DNA from: Ferranicluibacter rubi | Lineage (GTDB): Bacteria > Pseudomonadota > Alphaproteobacteria > Rhizobiales > Rhizobiaceae | Reading direction: 5' to 3' | DNA length: 64,000 bases | Assembly (NCBI RefSeq): GCF_011603255.1 | Contig: NZ_JAANCM010000003.1 | Coordinates: 186,001-250,000 of the forward strand | In this document: piece after piece, positions 25,792 to 34,337 of the stretch | How the letters are laid out: each line of letters opens with the position of its first letter | Position numbering within the stretch: the first letter of the stretch is position 1 | The notes under the pieces: generated by a model | Databases searched by the model: none | Told to the model about the DNA's origin: nothing | What the model saw: the letters and a program-made list of their open reading frames with translations, nothing else | Program-made: the position numbers and the translations under genes

Positions 25792-26793
25792 GTGAAAGCC
25801 TTTGTCGTCGAGAAGTACAAGAAGAATGGCCCGTTGCGCCTTGCAGAACGGCCGGAACCCCAGGTTGAAAACGGCGACGTCCTCGTGCGCATCCATGCCA
25901 CATCCGTCAACCCGCTCGATTCCAAGCTCAGGGACGGCGCCTTCAAGATCTTCCTGCCGTATCGTCCGCCCTTCGTGCTTGGGCATGACGTCGCCGGGAC
26001 GGTCGTCAAGGTCGGCTCTGACGTCAGCCGCTTCAAGGTCGGTGACGAGATCTATGCCCGGCCGCGCGATCACCGCATCGGCACGTTCGCCGAATTCATC
26101 GCCATTCATCAGGACGATGTCGCGCTCAAACCCAGCACACTGACGATGGAAGACGCCTCGTCCATCCCGCTGGTCGCGCTAACGGCGTGGCAGGCTCTGG
26201 TTGATGTCGCCAAGGTGAAGCCCGGCCAGAAGGTCTTCATTCAGGCGGGTTCGGGCGGCGTCGGCACGATCGCGATCCAGCTTGCCAAGCATCTTGGCGC
26301 GACGGTCGCCACGACCACAAGCGCTGCAAACGCCGCTCTCGTCAAAAGCCTCGGCGCCGACGTGGTCATCGACTACAAGAGCCAGGACTTCGAAAAGGTC
26401 CTCTCCGGCTACGACGTCGTGCTGAACAGCCAGGATGCAAAGACGCTCGCGAAATCCCTGAACGTCCTGAAGCCGGGCGGCCACCTCATCTCCATTTCCG
26501 GCCCGCCGGACCCCGCCTTTGCAGACGCTCTTGGAGTGAACCCGCTTCTCAAGCTCGTCATTCGCCTGCTTAGCCGCAGCGCGCGCAAAAAGGCAAAGAG
26601 CCTCGGCCTGCGTTACTCCTTCCTGTTCATGCGGGCCGATGGCCGGCAACTGGAACAGATCGCCGGATTGATCGACAGCGGCGCTATTCGCCCCGTCGTC
26701 GATAGGGTATTCCCCTTCAACCAGACGCCCGAGGCGCTCGCCTATGTCGAGACGGGGCGTTCTAAGGGTAAGGTCGTTATCAAGGTGGAATAA
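25792..26793 (+). CDS. NADP-dependent MDR oxidoreductase (quinone-oxidoreductase-like)
   Basis: 333-residue medium-chain dehydrogenase/reductase. Seen: LVRIHATSVNPLDSKLRDGA, PYRPPFVLGHDVAGTVVKVG (GroES-like domain), GQKVFIQAGSGGVGTIAIQL (nucleotide-binding loop GSGGVG), and DVVLNSQDAKTLAKSLNVLK with an HLISISGPPD segment. Structural-zinc cysteines are absent, as in quinone/enone reductases. 128 bp downstream of the tetR gene on the same strand, so it may belong to the same stress-response cluster. Precise substrate unknown. Confidence 0.87.
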   Translation: MKAFVVEKYKKNGPLRLAERPEPQVENGDVLVRIHATSVNPLDSKLRDGAFKIFLPYRPPFVLGHDVAGTVVKVGSDVSRFKVGDEIYARPRDHRIGTFAEFIAIHQDDVALKPSTLTMEDASSIPLVALTAWQALVDVAKVKPGQKVFIQAGSGGVGTIAIQLAKHLGATVATTTSAANAALVKSLGADVVIDYKSQDFEKVLSGYDVVLNSQDAKTLAKSLNVLKPGGHLISISGPPDPAFADALGVNPLLKLVIRLLSRSARKKAKSLGLRYSFLFMRADGRQLEQIAGLIDSGAIRPVVDRVFPFNQTPEALAYVETGRSKGKVVIKVE

Positions 26794-26987
26794 GAGCAGA
26801 GGGTGGCATTCTGCAGGACGCCGCGGAGGAATACGGCTTCCGGTCGATCAGGCCGAGAGCCGTATAACGATGACGCGGCTTCCAACGCCACGAGCCTCGA
26901 TTGGCCAAACGGCCTTACCGAAGGTCAATCTCAAGCAGAGACTTCCGCAAGGGAAGAGGCCGCGATCTGGCCTCAGGCTCTGCGAAT

Positions 26988-27461
26988 TCAAGCCGTCACG
27001 TCAATGACGATATTGCCGACGACCTCTCCCGATTCCTGTGTGTCGTGCGCGACAGCGAGTTCGGACAAAGCGAAGCGGCCGCCGATGAAAGGTCGCAACG
27101 CGCCGGCTTCGATAGCAGCGTTGATGTCATGGATGGCTGCCGCGCGGGCCTCGTCGGACAGGACGTAGACAAAGACGAAATTCACGGTGATGTTGAGAAA
27201 TGCGAGCTGGTAAAACGGGATTTTCGGCGCGGCATCCGCACCGCCCGTCGCGTAGGTAGAGATCACACCACCCACCTTGAGCACTATAAGGTTGGCCTCG
27301 AGATTCGCCTCGAAGGCGACCTCGACGATGCGGTCGACCCCGCGCCCGGATGTCGCTTCCTGGATGCGGCCCACCACATCCTCCTCCTTGCGGTCGATCA
27401 CAAGGTGCGCACCAGCATCTCTTGCGGCTTGCGGCTTGCGCCTGAGCGGGTCGGCTGACGG
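26988..27461 (-). pseudogene. 3' fragment of a quinone-oxidoreductase-like gene cut by IS21
   Basis: C-terminal part of a further MDR oxidoreductase: the frame carries AARDAGAHLVIDRKEED, then VGRIQEATSGRGVDRIVEVA, LIVLKVGGVISTYATGG, PFYQLAFLNITVNFVFVYVL and the usual tail RFALSELAVAHDTQESGEVV. The GroES-like half and the nucleotide-binding loop are missing; homology stops within about 20 bases of the left end of the IS element at 27479. The first half is not found at the right end of the element, so insertion was followed by deletion or rearrangement. Confidence 0.8.
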
Positions 27462-27485
27462 TCGCGATCACATATGCGTGTCAAC

Positions 27486-27506
27486 GGCGGAGTAAAAACC
27501 GGCCAC
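27486..27506. repeat. IS21 left inverted repeat
   Basis: Starts GGCGGAGTAAAAACCGG; pairs with 29910-29930 at 20 of 21 positions. Confidence 0.85.
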
Positions 27507-27540
27507 GCGGCGGCGCAAAAGTCGGCCACCTTGGCCCGGG

Positions 27541-27584
27541 CATGAGACCCGCGGGAGGGCGTAGCCCGAGCGGGGGGTCTCATG
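27541..27584. terminator. Long hairpin near IS21 left end
   Basis: CATGAGACCC (27541-27550) pairs perfectly with GGGTCTCATG (27575-27584); an inner GGGC-GTA-GCCC lies between them. It sits 27 bases beyond the end of istB and probably terminates or insulates IS transcripts. Confidence 0.5.
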
Positions 27585-27610
27585 CGCGAGCGGCGATTTT
27601 TGAGAGGGCT

Positions 27611-28369
27611 TCAGCCGGCCTTTTTAGCGCGGCTTTGGGCGAGACGATAGCTGTCGCCATTCATCTCAAGGATACTAACGTGGTGAGTGATGCGATCAAG
27701 CAGTGCTCCGGTGAGACGCTCCAATCCCAAGGTTTTCGTCCATTCGTCAAATGGAAGATTGCTGGTGATGAGGGTAGCGCCCCGTTCGTAACGTTGCGAT
27801 ATCAGCTCGAAGAGTAATTCTGCGCCGGTCTTGGAGAGCGGCACGAAGCCCAGCTCGTCGATGATCAGCAGGTTATAGGCGGCCATCTGCTTCTGGAAAC
27901 GGAGAAGACGCCGCTCGTCGCGCGCCTCCATCATCTCGCTGACCAGGGCGGCGGCAGTGGTGAACCAGACGGACAGGCCCTTCTGGCATGCTGCAAGGCC
28001 GAGGCCGAGAGCAACATGGGTCTTTCCTGTACCACTCGGGCCGAGAGCGATGACGTTCTCCCGGCGCTCGATCCATTCGCATCGCGCCAGTTCCAGCACC
28101 TGCATCTTGTTGAGTTTGGGAATGGCTGCGAAGTCGAAGCTGTCGAGGCTTTTGACGACGGGGAATTTGGCCGCCTTGATACGGCGTTCGACCTTGCGGC
28201 GATCCCGCTCGATCATCTCCCGCTCGGCAAGCCGGGTGAGGTATCCGACATGATCAACGCCTTCGGTGGCGCATAGCCTTGCCAGTTTCTGATACTCACG
28301 CTGGAACGTCGGCAGCTTCAGGGTCTTGAGATAATGCGAGAGCAGGATCTCTGGGACTTCGGTGCTCAT
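27611..28369 (-). CDS. istB: IS21 transposition helper ATPase IstB
   Basis: DnaC/DnaA-like AAA+ ATPase that assembles on target DNA and activates the IstA transposase. About 252 residues, full length. Seen: Walker A GPSGTGKT (residues 110-117), Walker B NLLIIDELGFVPLSKTGAEL, sensor region ATLITSNLPFDEW, and C-terminal RLTGALLDRITHHVSILEMN. Start ATG 28369 (STEVPEILLSHYLKTLKLP) overlaps the end of istA by 4 bp. The gene is intact even though istA is interrupted. Confidence 0.93.
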   Translation of the reverse strand: MSTEVPEILLSHYLKTLKLPTFQREYQKLARLCATEGVDHVGYLTRLAEREMIERDRRKVERRIKAAKFPVVKSLDSFDFAAIPKLNKMQVLELARCEWIERRENVIALGPSGTGKTHVALGLGLAACQKGLSVWFTTAAALVSEMMEARDERRLLRFQKQMAAYNLLIIDELGFVPLSKTGAELLFELISQRYERGATLITSNLPFDEWTKTLGLERLTGALLDRITHHVSILEMNGDSYRLAQSRAKKAG

Positions 28370-29862
28370 GCCGCTTCTCCCGCATCCGACGACAGGAGGC
28401 GCATGTAGGCCTTCGCCGACGTCGTCTCGACCGTCGCCCTCGGCAGGTAGGGGTAGATGGACAGGTCCAGGCGAGGCGGCCGGCGTTCCACCCGGCACAG
28501 GATCAGATGCTTGACGGCGTCAAAGCCGATGGCTCCGAGCTGGAGGGCCTGCTTCACCGCCGCGTTAAGGTCGGCAAGCTCAAAGCTCTCCAGCAGGCGC
28601 AGGACTTGCACCTACTCACGCCGGCCGTGCTTGGCCATGCGGCCCTCCATCAGACGGCGCAGCGTGGCGAACTCTTCGGGCAAGTCCCAGCCCTGGAGAG
28701 GCGCTGCCTGATCCAGCGAATTGATCTTCTGCTCGATCAGCGGCAGGTAGTGCACAGGATCGAAGACGACGTCTTCCCGGTCCCAGTTCCGCGGATGGCG
28801 GGCGATAATCTCGCCACGGCAGCCAATCACCACTTCGTCGACATAGCCCCGGACCCAAACATCCTGATGGCCGTAGGCGACCGGGACGGAATAGTCGTTG
28901 GTCTTGTAGCGAACGAGCGACTAGGCCGTGACTTTCGCACTCGCCTGGTCGCAGGCATCGAATGGAGATGCCGGCAACGCACGCATAGCAGCCAGATCAC
29001 GCTGCAGTCGCTCTCCGATCGTCTCGCTCTCGCCGCGCAGCCTGTCGTGCTGACGCTTGCGGCATTGCTCCTCGAGCCAGATATTGAATGCACCCCATGT
29101 CGGAAACTGCGGGATCGGAACCATGAAGTTGCGCCTGCTATAGCCAACAATCCCCTCGACGTTTCCCTTTTCGTTGCCCTTGCCTGGCCGCCCGTAACGA
29201 TCCCGGATCAGGTAGTGGGACAGGAAGCCGCTGAACAGTGTTGCCCGCTTGCGTGTGCCATCGGGCAGGATCTTCGCTACATGGCAGCGGTCGTTGTCGT
29301 AGACGATCGAGTGCGGCACGGCCCCGAACAAAGCAACCGCATGGATGTGGCCATCGACCCAAGCTTCCCACACTGCCGCCGGATGGGCCCGCACATAGCA
29401 ACGGTCGCTATGCGGCAGATCCAGTACGAAGAAGTGCGCCTTCCGCTCTACGCCACCGATCACCACCATCGCCTCGCCGAAATCGGCCTGCCCATGGCCT
29501 GGCGGATGAGCCAGCGGCACGAACACCTCTTGGCGACGCTGATCTCGCTCGCGCATGTAATCCTTGATGATCGTGTAGCCGCCGGTGAACCCGCGCTCGT
29601 CTCGAAGACGGTCGAACACCCGCTTGGCCGTATGGCGCTGCTTGCGCGGAACCTTCAGGTCTTCTTCCAGCCAATCCTCGATCGTTGAAACGAAAGCATC
29701 CAGCTTAGGTCGCCGGATCGGCAACTGACGCTGATAGCCGGGCGGTGTCGAATACGACACCATCTTGGCAACGCTGTCGCGAGATATGTTGAAATGCTTC
29801 GCAGCCTGACGCCGGCTCATCCCTTCAGAACAAGCAAGTCGAACCTTCAGATATAATTCCAC
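28366..29862 (-). pseudogene. istA: IS21 transposase IstA with two in-frame amber codons
   Basis: DDE transposase of about 500 codons. Seen: N-terminal helix-turn-helix SRRQAAKHFNISRDSVAKM, catalytic-core segments GHGQADFGEAMVVIGG (first Asp), AVPHSIVYDNDRCHV (second Asp) and GKGNEKGNVEGIVGYSRRNF (Glu), and the C-terminal beta-barrel LVRYKTNDYSVPVAYG. The same frame is broken by TAG at 28921-28923 (after AKVTA) and again by TAG at 28612-28614 (after HGRRE, where relatives have a tyrosine). Everything between and after them still reads as good IstA. GTG 29862 is the likely start; ATG 29889 is an alternative. Probably inactive unless amber codons are read through. Confidence 0.88.
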
Positions 29863-29909
29863 GGTGTAGATCCCCAAGCCCTCCTGCATTCGTCGCAGAA
29901 GGGAAATAG

Positions 29910-29930
29910 GTGGCCGGATTTTACTCCGCC
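29910..29930. repeat. IS21 right inverted repeat
   Basis: Reverse complement of the left repeat with one mismatch; ends TTTTACTCCGCC, 12 bases inside the GACA terminus. Confidence 0.85.
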
Positions 29931-29993
29931 CGAAGCGGGACAATCCCGCCGCTACCGTGGACTAATTTTGCACCGCCGCTCTCAGAAGGAGCG

Positions 29994-30241
29994 ATGCTGA
30001 AGACCGACACCCGTCAGGCAAACTGGCGCCGGGCCAATCCGGCAAAGTACGATGCGCACCTGGCTGTGCAGTCAAAGCGGGCGATCTTTCCAAGCAACCC
30101 TGCGAGGTCTGCGGCATCGACACGGTCGACGCGCATCACGACCAGTACGACGACCCTCTCGACGTGCGCTGGCTGTGCCGCCGTCATCACACCCGCCTGC
30201 ATCACTATGGCGAGGACATGTTCCCTATCCGAACCGCATGA
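29994..30241 (+). pseudogene. Frameshifted small zinc-motif (HNH-like/phage-type) protein gene
   Basis: Reads MLKTDTRQANWRRANPAKYD and then HLAVQ in one frame, then continues in another frame as KAGDLSKQPCEVCGIDTVDA and HHDQYDDPLDVRWLCRRHHT to a TGA at 30241. The C-x2-C...HH...C-x2-HH pattern is typical of small HNH-like zinc proteins of phages and plasmids. The frame change lies near 30070. ATG 29994 follows AGAAGGAG. Located between the IS element and the traA end. A sequencing error could also explain the shift. Confidence 0.55.
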
Positions 30242-30253
30242 CCGCTCACCATC

Positions 30254-33200
30254 CTATCGGCTCAACCCAAGCCCCTTCGTTCGGCTGAGCTGCTGCTTCA
30301 ACGTGTGATCCCGCGTGAGCTCCGCCATGCGGGCGCGCTCCACGATACGGGCAACGCTTTTGATCGTCTCGGCCTGTTTTGCGAGCTCAGGCCGCTTCTC
30401 AAGCTCGGGGGCAAAGTTCCGCGGATCGGAATGCCCGAACCGAAGCGTGAGCGCATCGGCCACCCGCTTCGCTTCTTCCAGCGCGATCCTGCCCTCCGGC
30501 GTTGACCGCAACTGATCGATGAGCGGACCCTGTTTGTCGATCGCTGCCTTTTCCACCTGGGCAATGAGCTCGAAGCTGCGAGGTGTCAGCCCGGGCACCT
30601 CGACGCCATCGCGTTTCTCCCGCTGCCAGGTTTCCGATGCCCGCTCCGCATCCAGGCGCCGTTCCCAGGCTTTCGAGACATGGCCGATATGGGCGGCCAC
30701 CGCCTTTGCGATCTCCGTTGCCTGTTTGCGCTCCTTGTTGTCGCCAAGCAGCCCCGACCTGCCACGCAGCTCCCCGAACCGCTCCGGCTGTTTGGCCATG
30801 ATCGTCGCGAGTTCTTTCCCCCTCCCCGTCTTCTCGGTGATGCCTGTGCGCAGCTGACGTGTGACGGCCTCCGGATCCTGGAACACCTGCTGCGCGAGCG
30901 ACGCGACCGTCCCGAACCTGTGCTCGACCACCGATGCGGCCTTCTCGCGCGCGACCTCCTCGATACCGCGGTCGTAGCGGGTGACGGCTGGCACAAGCGG
31001 TTCTGGACGCTGAGACCCGCCCGGACCCTTGCGCTCTGCGTTCACACGGTCCAAGGCGATCTCGCTGCGAATGCCGGCCTTTTCCGCAATCCCCCGGCGA
31101 TGGGCGAAGTCCTCGGTGTAGTCGAGCGTCGTTTCCTTGACGCCCGAGCGGCTGAGCCGCTCCTCGAGCTGCCGGAATGCCAGATCCTCCCCGGTGAGCA
31201 CGCTCCAGCGGTTGCGTGTCACGGCGCTTCCATCGGGAAGCCGAACCGGATCCGAGCCGACGCGCTCAAGCCGTATCGCTGCACCAACCTCTGGCGCTGC
31301 TGCCTCCATCGCGCGTTTGAGATCCGTGCCCCAGACCGTCTGCGTCTCGCCTTTGTCCGTCTTGATCGTGACGAAGGTGCTGTCGCGGTTTTTGGGATCG
31401 TGGGCATAGGGTGCGGTACCGAACGCCACCAGCCGACCGGCGCTCGCGTCTGTGAACGCGTCCTGGCTCGCATAGAGCTGGACGCTGTCACGATGCCGCG
31501 TCATGGCGACATAGGTCAGGTGACGGTCCATCGTCTTCGACGCCATCACAAACGCACGATCGACGGTGGCGCCTTGCGTCTTGTGGATGGTGGTCGCATA
31601 GCCGTGATCAAAGGACTGGTAACTTTTGGTGGGTATGGTGACGATGCGGTCATTGTTCTGACCGCGACCAGCACCATCGTCGAGCTGAACCTGTATTGCG
31701 TCCGGCTCGACGGTCCGCACGGTCCCGAGCATCCCGTTCTTCACGCCGAGATCCCGATCGTTTTCCAGAAACACCAGCCGGTCACTGGGTGCAAAGGCGC
31801 GCGCACCGTTGCTCGTCTGGAACGACAGCTCACCATTCTCCCCGCCGCGTGCCAGACGGCCGGTGTCCTGAAGCGCTGAACGGATATCGGCGTTGATGGC
31901 GGAGACGTCGGCTCGGCGATGCGCCATGGCAACCCGGCTGCCCTGCGGGCGGGCCTCCAGATCCGCAACGGTGTCGCGCACGATGGCGGACCGCGCATCA
32001 TCCACCGTCTGGCTGAACCGGATGTCGCCATGCCGCCGATACGCCGCCAGGCCCTCCGCCGTCTTGTGCGTGGCAAACGACACGGATGCTGCGCGCTGCC
32101 AGTCCACGCGCTGACGACGGATGTCGGAGAGCGCACTGTGCCCGATCTGCTCGGCGATCGCCCGGAACGGCGCGCCGGCTCCGATCGCCTGCAGCTGTTC
32201 GTGGTCGCCAACCAGGACGATCTTTGCACCGCGCTTCTCGACCTCGCGCAGAACCCGAGCAAGCTGGCGACTGCCGACCATGCCCGCCTCGTCAATCACG
32301 AACACGTCACGCCGGCCAGGCAGCTGACGATCGTTCTGCCACCGCATCTCCCAGGAGGCGAGCGTGCGGGAGGCAATGCCAGACGACTCTTCCAGCCCTT
32401 CCGCCGCCTTCCCCGACAGTGCTGCACCCTGCACCTGATAGCCCTGGCGCTGCCAGGCTTCCCGCGCGGCCGTCAGCATGGTCGACTTGCCCGCACCGGC
32501 ATAGCCGACGACAACCGCAATACGCTCAGGTCCCGTGACATGTTCGATCGCCGCCTGCTGCTCTGCGGACAACCGCGCCGCGGAAAGGCGCCGATCGCGC
32601 TCTGCGGTGTCCAGCTCGCCACGCTCGACCTTTGCTACCGTATCGCTGGCAATGCCTGCTCGAAGCGCCGCATTCTGGCGGCGGATCGCATGATCGATAT
32701 GCTGACGAGCGACCCCATGTGTGCGCGCTGCCTGCAGCCTTTCAGCGCTCTTCGCCATCCCGTTTTCTATCTCGACCATCTCGCGCGTCGAATAGCGCGC
32801 GAGCGCAATCCTGCCGGTCGCGTCATGCGTTCGTTCCGGCTGCAACGCGACCAGTGCCGGCGAGGCCATGACGGTTGCGAACGCGTTCTGGAACGCTTGG
32901 GCATCGTCGTTGATGTATCGATGCAAAGCACGCGCGACATCGTGGCGGTCAAAGACGCTCTTCTCGCCTGTGATGATCGCCAGCACCTCCTCCGGTTTCT
33001 TGCGAATGAGATCGGCGTTGCGCCTGGCGGCATCCTCATCCAGTCGCGCGCGAGTGATATCCTGGCCGCGGCGTTGCATCTGTGTCGCGTGAACGCCGGC
33101 ATGTTCCGTCGGCTCAATCTCCAGTCCGCGCTCGGCATGACTACGATGATCGACGCGAATATCGAGACCTGCACGGGCAAGATGCGCATTGGTCATCTGT

Positions 33201-33757
33201 TCGAACGATTGGCGGATATCGCGAAGCTGCATCTGCGATGTCGGAAGGTCGTTCGACAGCAGCCATTTGTTCTCACGCTCGATGTAGGTTTTGTCCGCAA
33301 GCCCCTCCCCTGTCACCTGCCGCGTGGTCATCATGATGTGCGCGTGGTGATTTCGAACGTCGCTGGCGGAATGCGGACGATGCACGGCAAAATCCACCGC
33401 CGCGCCATGACGGTTTGCCAGCTCCTGGGCGAACTCCCGCGTCAGATCAATACGCTGTTCCGCAGTCAGCTCATGCGGTAGCGCCACCTCGAATTCGCGG
33501 GCAACACGGGCGTCCTTCCGGTTCTCGGCTTTCTCCGCCGCATTCCACAAGGCCGATCGATCCCGCGCCCACTCAGTATCCACGCCTTCGGGAAACACGA
33601 TCTCCGCATGCTCAACACCCTGCTTGGCGCGAAAATCATGCGTTAGGCCATCGCGCTCGTTGGTGAGCTTTTCTGCAGCACGATAGGCAGCGGATGCGAC
33701 CGCGCTGCGGCCACCGCTCCTTGCAATCGGCTTCATGCTGCAATGGTAGATCGCCAT
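30254..33757 (-). CDS. traA: Conjugal transfer relaxase/helicase TraA (Ti-plasmid type)
   Basis: Bifunctional DNA-transfer protein of 1167 residues: it nicks oriT and unwinds the transferred strand. Seen: N-terminal MobA/MobL relaxase (MAIYHCSMKPIARSGGRSAV, with the metal-binding HHAH at residues 137-140), then a RecD/TraI-like helicase with Walker A GYAGAGKST (418-426), DVFVIDEAGMVGSRQL (motif II), VGDHEQLQAIGAGAPF (motif III) and YATTIHKTQGATVDRAFV (motif V/VI), and a long helical C-terminus. ATG 33757 gives the family N-terminus; longer readings add a random leader. The probable oriT lies 39-68 bases upstream of its start. Intact. Confidence 0.94.
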   Translation of the reverse strand: MAIYHCSMKPIARSGGRSAVASAAYRAAEKLTNERDGLTHDFRAKQGVEHAEIVFPEGVDTEWARDRSALWNAAEKAENRKDARVAREFEVALPHELTAEQRIDLTREFAQELANRHGAAVDFAVHRPHSASDVRNHHAHIMMTTRQVTGEGLADKTYIERENKWLLSNDLPTSQMQLRDIRQSFEQMTNAHLARAGLDIRVDHRSHAERGLEIEPTEHAGVHATQMQRRGQDITRARLDEDAARRNADLIRKKPEEVLAIITGEKSVFDRHDVARALHRYINDDAQAFQNAFATVMASPALVALQPERTHDATGRIALARYSTREMVEIENGMAKSAERLQAARTHGVARQHIDHAIRRQNAALRAGIASDTVAKVERGELDTAERDRRLSAARLSAEQQAAIEHVTGPERIAVVVGYAGAGKSTMLTAAREAWQRQGYQVQGAALSGKAAEGLEESSGIASRTLASWEMRWQNDRQLPGRRDVFVIDEAGMVGSRQLARVLREVEKRGAKIVLVGDHEQLQAIGAGAPFRAIAEQIGHSALSDIRRQRVDWQRAASVSFATHKTAEGLAAYRRHGDIRFSQTVDDARSAIVRDTVADLEARPQGSRVAMAHRRADVSAINADIRSALQDTGRLARGGENGELSFQTSNGARAFAPSDRLVFLENDRDLGVKNGMLGTVRTVEPDAIQVQLDDGAGRGQNNDRIVTIPTKSYQSFDHGYATTIHKTQGATVDRAFVMASKTMDRHLTYVAMTRHRDSVQLYASQDAFTDASAGRLVAFGTAPYAHDPKNRDSTFVTIKTDKGETQTVWGTDLKRAMEAAAPEVGAAIRLERVGSDPVRLPDGSAVTRNRWSVLTGEDLAFRQLEERLSRSGVKETTLDYTEDFAHRRGIAEKAGIRSEIALDRVNAERKGPGGSQRPEPLVPAVTRYDRGIEEVAREKAASVVEHRFGTVASLAQQVFQDPEAVTRQLRTGITEKTGRGKELATIMAKQPERFGELRGRSGLLGDNKERKQATEIAKAVAAHIGHVSKAWERRLDAERASETWQREKRDGVEVPGLTPRSFELIAQVEKAAIDKQGPLIDQLRSTPEGRIALEEAKRVADALTLRFGHSDPRNFAPELEKRPELAKQAETIKSVARIVERARMAELTRDHTLKQQLSRTKGLGLSR

Positions 33758-33795
33758 GTCCGTGGTCGCCTTTCCCGATGCGCCATCGGCCACTT

Positions 33796-33825
33796 GAGTT
33801 GCGCAGCAACTCGTAAGTGCGCCCT
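33796..33825. other. Origin of transfer (oriT), RSF1010/Ti-type nick region
   Basis: A hairpin GAGTTGC-GCA-GCAACTC (33796-33812) is followed directly by G and TAAGTGCGCCCT (33814-33825). The latter is the nick-region consensus of the RSF1010 (IncQ)/pTiC58 oriT family, where cleavage falls after TAAGTGCG, here predicted between 33821 and 33822. An outer CACTT (33791-33795) can also pair with AAGTG. It lies between divergent traA and traD, exactly where Ti plasmids keep oriT. Confidence 0.88.
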
Positions 33826-33965
33826 TGTGCCTCATTCGCTTCGCTCTCTTCGTACGGGATCTCACAGGGTGCCGCTATTTGTAGGATTCACCAAATTGCC
33901 GATGCGACAGCCGCTCCGTAGCCTCGCCCCTGATGTGGATGACTCGGATCAGGAAGGATCACAAC

Positions 33966-34337
33966 ATGGCGCGAAAGAGCATTGGGGAACGGCTGGCCCA
34001 GATCGAGGCCCAGCGCAAAACGCTCAAAGCCCGGTTGGGAAAGCAGGAGCGATCGGAAGAGACAAGGCGCAAGATCCTGCTGGGCGCACTGGTGCTTCAC
34101 CGGCTTCAGACGAACGGCAACAGCACGTTCACACGGCAGCTCGATGACTGGCTGAGACGCGAGCTGCCAGGCTTCCTGACACGCGAGGCCGATCACGCGC
34201 TCTTTGCCGATCTGCTGCAACCGGATCCGCTTCCATCAAGCCCGCTTCCATCAGATCAAGTGACGACACCCTCTGCGACAACGGGCAGCAATGGCGCGGA
34301 CAGGCACGGTGAGACCGAAGGCGAGGTGGCGCCATGA
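33966..34337 (+). CDS. traD: Conjugal transfer protein TraD (rhizobial small Tra protein)
   Basis: 123-residue protein of the small TraC/TraD class encoded between oriT and traG. Seen: MARKSIGERLAQIEAQRKTL, then a basic helix (KARLGKQERSEETRRKILLG), a helical core (ALVLHRLQTNGNSTF) and a low-complexity tail. Rhizobial TraD proteins are probably relaxosome accessory DNA-binding proteins. ATG 33966 follows AGGAAGGA; it overlaps traG by 4 bp (ATGA at 34334). Symbol assigned by position and wording; TraC is the alternative. Confidence 0.75.
   Translation: MARKSIGERLAQIEAQRKTLKARLGKQERSEETRRKILLGALVLHRLQTNGNSTFTRQLDDWLRRELPGFLTREADHALFADLLQPDPLPSSPLPSDQVTTPSATTGSNGADRHGETEGEVAP

Larger units (their letters stand above)
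27479..29942. mobile_element. IS21-family insertion sequence (about 2.46 kb), istA broken
   Basis: Two genes in the istA-istB order of IS21 elements, transcribed leftwards. The ends begin TGTC (27479) and finish GACA (29942). Inside them lies a 21-base inverted repeat, left arm 27486-27506 and right arm 29910-29930, matching at 20 of 21 positions (core GGCGGAGTAAAA). Overall length is typical of IS21. Flanks do not show a clear target duplication (ATATGCG on the left, ATCCCGC on the right), consistent with later rearrangement. It has truncated an oxidoreductase gene on its left and abuts a broken small gene on its right. Confidence 0.85.

Noticed and set aside
28612-28923. Recoding of TAG as an amino acid across the window
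   Set aside because: Only the IS transposase shows in-frame TAG codons; other genes in the window end normally, so local decay is simpler.
31919-33481. Long plus-strand frame inside traA
   Set aside because: Antisense shadow of the relaxase-helicase.
33758-33965. TraR-type tra box near oriT
   Set aside because: I looked for an ATGTGCAG-like 18-bp palindrome and did not find one, so quorum-controlled transfer is not supported here.
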